A stretch of 7,120 nucleotides of DNA from Lysobacterales bacterium (GTDB lineage Bacteria > Pseudomonadota > Gammaproteobacteria > Xanthomonadales > Rhodanobacteraceae): NCBI GenBank assembly GCA_013298265.1, contig JAAFHE010000190.1, positions 1 to 7,120 of the forward strand, in the 5' to 3' direction. The number at the start of each line of letters is the position of its first letter. The stretch's first letter is position 1. Below, piece after piece: positions 6,826-7,120 of the stretch. Under the pieces are notes generated by a model that saw only the letters and a list, made by a program, of their open reading frames with translations, ran no database searches and had not been told where the DNA came from. The position numbers and the translations under genes are program-made.

Positions 6826-7085
6826 GATCCATTTCCTTCTGACCTGTCCGATTTGTCGCGCCGGAAGGTGAACTGTATCGGTACATAGTCAAAGCCGCCG
6901 CGGCTGAGTGGATTGCAACGCAGCAGGCGCCAGGATGCCAGGAGACTGCCGCGCAGGGCGCCATGGCGTGCCACAGCAATGCGCGCATAGTGCGAGCAGC
7001 TGGGGTGGTAGCGGCAGCGGGAGCCGAGCATGGGGCTCAGCAAACGCTTGTACAGAGCAAGCAAATAGAGTATTAGCCGGGACAC
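6822..7085 (-). CDS. yidD: YidD, membrane protein insertion efficiency factor
   Basis: A small (87-residue) basic, membrane-associated protein of the YidD (UPF0161) family, which in other bacteria helps YidC and Sec insert inner-membrane proteins. The N-terminal amphipathic stretch LILYLLALYKRLLSPMLG is followed by the family core at 24-69: CRYHPSCSHYARIAV, HGALRGSLLASWRLLRCNP and GGFDYVP, with the conserved Cys24, Cys30 and Cys57. The start is a GTG (7085-7083), chosen because families begin about 20 residues before the CRxxPSCS motif; the frame stays open to the window edge and no clear ribosome binding site precedes it, so the start is less certain. The gene usually follows rnpA and precedes yidC, but here it leads into a dihydroorotase, overlapping it by four bases. 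Confidence 0.93.
   Translation of the reverse strand: MSRLILYLLALYKRLLSPMLGSRCRYHPSCSHYARIAVARHGALRGSLLASWRLLRCNPLSRGGFDYVPIQFTFRRDKSDRSEGNGS
6834..6839 (-). promoter_or_regulatory. ribosome binding site of the dihydroorotase gene
   Basis: GAAGGA on the - strand sits eight bases before the ATG at 6825, inside the last codons of yidD. Together with the ATGA overlap it fixes the start. A second ATG at 6832 is out of frame and lies too close to this site. Confidence 0.75.
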
Positions 7086-7120
7086 GGAGGCGAAAGCCGC
7101 AGGACTTGGCGTTGCGCGTG

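Overview
The window looks like chromosomal DNA from a GC-rich gammaproteobacterium, most likely of the order Xanthomonadales/Lysobacterales. This is inferred from the strong G/C third-position preference, the style of the large TonB-dependent receptor (IEVTGSRI box, eight paired cysteines, terminal Phe), and the general feel of the dihydroorotase and M23 proteins. No rRNA or other decisive marker is present, so the taxonomic guess is moderate. All five genes are intact. I see no mobile element, CRISPR array, tRNA or phage gene.

Layout: on the + strand, folE2 (37-1008), the metal-flexible type IB GTP cyclohydrolase that starts folate/pterin synthesis, is followed by a 594-base non-coding gap with AT-rich stretches and possible promoters. 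Next comes a 977-residue TonB-dependent outer-membrane receptor (1603-4536), closed by a strong intrinsic terminator (4562-4594). On the - strand, reading from the right edge, lies a tightly coupled trio: yidD (7085-6822), a class I-type dihydroorotase (6825-5491) and a secreted M23/LytM-type metallopeptidase (5494-4670). Each junction in the trio is a 4-base ATGA stop/start overlap, so the three are almost certainly one translationally coupled transcript whose promoter lies beyond the right edge. The + and - units converge on a 133-base gap holding two hairpins.

How the genes fit together: folE2 and the dihydroorotase are housekeeping steps in folate and pyrimidine synthesis. YidD assists membrane-protein insertion, the M23 enzyme acts on peptidoglycan in the periplasm, and the receptor imports an unidentified substrate through TonB/ExbBD. 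I do not see a previously undescribed system here. The points most worth a second look are the yidD-pyrC-M23 coupling, the Gln in place of the first metal-binding His of the dihydroorotase, the four cysteine pairs of the receptor, and the long leader region in front of it.
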